Source: Roseibium algicola | Lineage (GTDB): Bacteria > Pseudomonadota > Alphaproteobacteria > Rhizobiales > Stappiaceae | Reading direction: 5' to 3' | Assembly (NCBI RefSeq): GCF_001999245.1 | Contig: NZ_CP019630.1 | Coordinates: forward strand, 1,798,001 to 1,862,000 | DNA length: 64,000 nucleotides | Part shown: positions 59,626-64,000 of the stretch, one piece after another | Layout of the letters: each line of letters begins with the position of its first letter | Numbering within the stretch: the first letter of the stretch is position 1 | The notes under the pieces: generated by a model | The model's database searches: none | What the model saw: only the letters and a program-made list of their open reading frames with translations | Told to the model about the DNA's origin: nothing | Made by a program: the position numbers and the translations under genes

Positions 59626-60414
59626 TCAGGCAATCCGTGTCGAGGGATAGGCGGCGCGCGGTGTCTGCCGGTGATCGGTCGCAAAGAAAGCGGCCGGCTT
59701 GAACAGACGGAAGCTGACAATGCGCAGAAGCTGGAAACCCATCTTGCTCAGCTTGGCATTGGATATCTGGTCGTCTTCACGCCAGGTGAGCGGAAAGAAC
59801 CCCAGCCGGAACCGGTTCCGGACAACCCCCAGGATCAGGTAATAGTTGAACGTCAGGTCGTCGGCGTATTTCAGGTGAAAGCCGGACTTGAAGGCCTCTA
59901 CCTTGAACAGGTTCAGTCCGGAGCCGAGGTCGAAGAGACGCTGGCCGCTGATTGCCGAAAAGATCAGGTTGAAGGTGTGGTTGGCCGCTGTGCGCAGCAA
60001 GGAATAGCCCTCCAGCTTGGAGCCTTTCATGAAGCGCGCACCCATCAGGAAATCGAGATCCTTGTGACGGCCGGCCGCGATATGCGGCACGAGATCGGCA
60101 ATCGCGCCCTGATCGTCACCATGCAGCACCACAAGATAGTCGTAGCCGTTCACCATCGCGAAATTGATCGCGACCTTGTGCGAACCGCCGAGACCGTAAT
60201 TGTCGTCGTTGTGCAGCAAGGCCGTTTCGGCGTATCCGAGTTTCGCCAACCCCGCCTGCGCCGCCTCGCGCGTGCCGTCCGTCGACCGGTTGTCGACACA
60301 CAGGACACCATCAACGACAGCCTGAACTTCCGGTGCCTCCAGTTGCTTCAGCACACGCGGGATCTGCGCTTCGCAATTGTAGCAGGGAATGAAAACGAGA
60401 ACCCGGCCGGTCAT
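59626..60414 (-). CDS. GT2 family glycosyltransferase (dolichyl-phosphate-mannose-synthase-like)
   Basis: 262 residues, GT-A fold: VLVFIPCYNCEAQIPRVLKQL at the N-terminus, VDNRSTDGT, and VLHGDDQGAIADLVP as the DxD-containing strand. No C-terminal membrane helices, so it resembles short DPM1-type enzymes that load a sugar onto a polyprenyl phosphate. ATG 60414 is chosen (GAGG eight bases upstream). It lies 10 bases after a GtrA-family gene, a classic pair: GtrB-like synthase plus GtrA-like flippase. Confidence 0.88.
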   Translation of the reverse strand: MTGRVLVFIPCYNCEAQIPRVLKQLEAPEVQAVVDGVLCVDNRSTDGTREAAQAGLAKLGYAETALLHNDDNYGLGGSHKVAINFAMVNGYDYLVVLHGDDQGAIADLVPHIAAGRHKDLDFLMGARFMKGSKLEGYSLLRTAANHTFNLIFSAISGQRLFDLGSGLNLFKVEAFKSGFHLKYADDLTFNYYLILGVVRNRFRLGFFPLTWREDDQISNAKLSKMGFQLLRIVSFRLFKPAAFFATDHRQTPRAAYPSTRIA

Positions 60415-60424
60415 GAAGGCCACC

Positions 60425-60958
60425 TCAATCTGACTTGCGGTGTTCGAGCAGAAACCGCATGAAAAAGAAATTCGCGACAAGGGTGAAAGGCGTGACCAGC
60501 ATCTTGGCCGTGACCCCGCACAAGGTCACTGGCTTCAGTCCCAGACCGGCAACGAAGGCAGTGCCGTCAACTGTGACCAGCAACGACATCAAAGCCCAGC
60601 TCAACCCGGCCGTCAGAGCCGAGGCGGCGGTCACCGCGACAAGCTGCCAGATCCAGTAGAGCGCCAGGAGCACTGTCGTCGACCTGTTGCCGGCCTTCTC
60701 GAAGATGTGCTTGCCGGCAACGAAGAAAACGAAGGTCACGCCGCAGAAGGCACCGATAAAGTTTGCCCAGAACACGGGCAGGCCACTTTGCGTGAGCGTT
60801 GCCATGGTCAGGAAATCCAGGCACCAGCCTATGCCGGAGATCAGGGCAAATCCCGAGAAGCGCTTTGCGATCGCATTGTAACGGTTCAAGGAAGACGACC
60901 CTGACTTTTGTTTGCCGTCGCGTTCCACGACGGTAGATGCGCTCCCGGCGTCCTTCAT
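60425..60958 (-). CDS. GtrA family membrane protein
   Basis: 177 residues with four membrane helices. FSGFALISGIGWCLDFLTMATL, NFIGAFCGVTFVFFVAGKHIF and VTPFTLVANFFFMRFLL are typical GtrA-family segments. GtrA proteins are thought to flip polyprenyl-phosphate-linked sugars to the periplasm. ATG 60958 is used; the upstream extension has no membrane features. First gene of the six-gene minus-strand operon. Confidence 0.86.
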   Translation of the reverse strand: MKDAGSASTVVERDGKQKSGSSSLNRYNAIAKRFSGFALISGIGWCLDFLTMATLTQSGLPVFWANFIGAFCGVTFVFFVAGKHIFEKAGNRSTTVLLALYWIWQLVAVTAASALTAGLSWALMSLLVTVDGTAFVAGLGLKPVTLCGVTAKMLVTPFTLVANFFFMRFLLEHRKSD

Positions 60959-61340
60959 GAAACCACCGTCAGCAACCGCTGGAAAGACGGTCGATCCATA
61001 TGCTGAAATTGCGCTCGGCCGGCATCGGAAAAACCTGTTCACATCCTGAAAACAAAGAAGCCGTTTCCGTCGAACTGTCTGACCGAAACGACCTTATCTC
61101 ATGCCGGGAAACACTAGCGGTGAATTGTTTCAATGCCGTTAATCGGCGAATCTGACAATGGGTCTGGATAGGTGGAAGGTGTCCGTGCCAACGCCCGCTG
61201 GGACGCGATGCAAGGGTTCGGGGACAGCTTCCCGGTGGCAGCAGAACAGTCAATCGGCGATCGCTCGCGGCAAAGACAAACCGCACACGGCCCACTGCCT
61301 GGTCGGCTCAAAATGCAAATTCTTCGAAGAAAGACTGGAA
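60959..61340. other. Intergenic region between GtrA gene and tRNA-Ala
   Basis: About 380 bases. Open frames here run antisense through the tRNA or lack start signals. It should contain the promoter of the glycan operon; I see no clear operator or repeat. Confidence 0.5.
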
Positions 61341-61416
<76 letters not shown>

Positions 61417-61525
61417 AAGTTCCATATGAGAGCCGGTTTGGGTGCCGGCGTCGATGGAGGCGGGTTATAGTCACACCTCCACACAAGATCAAGCAGAAAA
61501 TATCAGGATCTTTTCTGCCGCTTGT

Positions 61526-61559
61526 GGAAAAGCCCGGACAGACTGAAAAGCCTGTCCGG
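61526..61559 (-). terminator. Terminator after FYDLN-acid gene
   Basis: On the minus strand CCGGACAG (61559-61552) pairs with CTGTCCGG (61541-61534) around a 10-base loop, followed by GCTTTTCC. It lies nine bases after the stop. Confidence 0.7.
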
Positions 61560-61567
61560 ACAATAGT

Positions 61568-61966
61568 TTAGCGATCCGTATCTTCGTCGATTTCGACGCG
61601 GATGCCCGGGACGGATTCTTCGTCTTCATCCTCATCGTCGATAAAGACGTCGTCGTCGTCGTCACTATTTTCGTCGTCGTCGAGATCGACGTCCGTATCT
61701 TCCAGATCCGGCACATCGTCGTCGCCGCCTTCCGCTTCCGCATCGGCCTCTTCCAAGGTCACGATTTCCGGAGCTGCGACGTCGTCTTCTTCTTCATCGT
61801 CTTCCGGCGTCTCTTCGACCTTCGCAGCCTTCGCGGCACGGGAGGTCATGACCGCCTCGAACACCGTGCCGCATTTCGGGCAGGTGACCGGGTTCCGGTT
61901 GAGATCGTAGTATTTGGCGCCGCAGCTCGGGCAGAGCCGCTTTGTGCCAAGTTCAGGTTTTGCCAC
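61568..61966 (-). CDS. FYDLN-acid / TIGR02300 family zinc-ribbon protein
   Basis: 132 residues. The N-terminus is a small zinc ribbon (C12-PSC15 and C29-PKC32) around the namesake YYDLN; the rest is an extremely acidic low-complexity tail of Asp and Glu (residues about 55-130). This family is restricted to alphaproteobacteria and is commonly encoded near aroA and cmk, as here. Function unknown; the acidic tail could mimic nucleic acid or bind cations. GTG 61966 is chosen (AGGG eight bases upstream, and it gives the family-typical xAKPELGTKR start); a GTG three codons upstream is the alternative. Confidence 0.9.
   Translation of the reverse strand: MAKPELGTKRLCPSCGAKYYDLNRNPVTCPKCGTVFEAVMTSRAAKAAKVEETPEDDEEEDDVAAPEIVTLEEADAEAEGGDDDVPDLEDTDVDLDDDENSDDDDDVFIDDEDEDEESVPGIRVEIDEDTDR

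Positions 61967-64000
<2,034 letters not shown>

Noticed and set aside
61600..61800. Repetitive TCGTCGTC stretch as a DNA repeat element
   Set aside because: It is the codon pattern of the Asp/Glu-rich tail of the FYDLN-acid protein.

Overview
The window looks like chromosomal DNA of an alphaproteobacterium, most probably Hyphomicrobiales (a Stappiaceae/Roseibium-type marine bacterium is my best guess, inferred from gene content only). Supporting points are the high-GC coding sequence, the imuA-imuB-dnaE2 mutagenesis cassette, a class II aroA immediately followed by cmk, a FYDLN-acid zinc-ribbon protein beside a tRNA-Ala(GGC) gene, many periplasmic-binding-protein ABC transporters, and LysR/LacI/GntR regulators divergent from transporters.

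Layout. 1-3.9 kb: ugpBAE and the start of ugpC, a glycerol-3-phosphate importer on the minus strand, preceded by 11-bp-phased TCATATGAA repeats that read as PHO boxes. 4.4-5.1 kb: a small protein with sialyltransferase (GT29)-like motifs. 5.2-11.0 kb: imuA-imuB-dnaE2. 11.3-15.2 kb: an AT-richer accessory patch with a membrane-anchored HEPN-type protein, a Schlafen/AlbA_2 protein and two unrecognised proteins. 15.4-25.8 kb: a mosaic of short units (aldo/keto reductase, spermidine-synthase-like protein, WYL regulator, VOC protein, DUF2161 and DUF3883 nuclease-fold proteins, PRC-barrel protein, matrixin-type protease, Tat-exported dioxygenase-fold protein with a ferric-reductase-like membrane protein, ClpP-fold exported protein). 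25.9-35.8 kb: regulator/transporter pairs (LysR-MFS-AKR, FadR-type GntR-MFS), an NlpC/P60-like protein, GNAT and VOC proteins, and a MarR-like regulator divergent from a two-component flavin monooxygenase. 36-42.3 kb: a divergent version of the E. coli yjfIJKLMC set (DUF2170, PspA, glutathionylspermidine-synthase-like / K+ channel, DUF2491, DUF350, DUF1190) followed by a secreted glutathione peroxidase. 42.6-45.9 kb: zinT behind a Zur-like palindrome, an AhpD-like protein, and a LysR/EamA pair. 45.9-54.1 kb: an ABC importer (two permeases, ATPase, binding protein) with a tandem-domain glycerophosphodiesterase, a LacI regulator and a beta-propeller protein; a perfect 18-bp palindrome lies upstream. 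54.2-61.0 kb: a glycan or lipid decoration locus (GtrA, GT2, LPG-synthase-type membrane protein, APH-fold kinase, nucleotidyltransferase, GT-C-like membrane protein, and a convergent HAD phosphatase). 61.3-64 kb: tRNA-Ala, the FYDLN-acid protein, aroA and the start of cmk.

How the genes fit together. Two separate uptake systems for phosphorylated glycerol compounds (ugp, probably phosphate-regulated, and the GDPD-linked ABC operon, probably LacI-regulated) suggest scavenging of glycerophosphodiesters as carbon and phosphorus sources. The best candidates for poorly described biology are the HEPN/AlbA_2 patch, the divergent yjf-type cluster with a potassium channel, and the kinase/nucleotidyltransferase/HAD surface-decoration locus. 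All functional statements come from motif reading; no database search was run.
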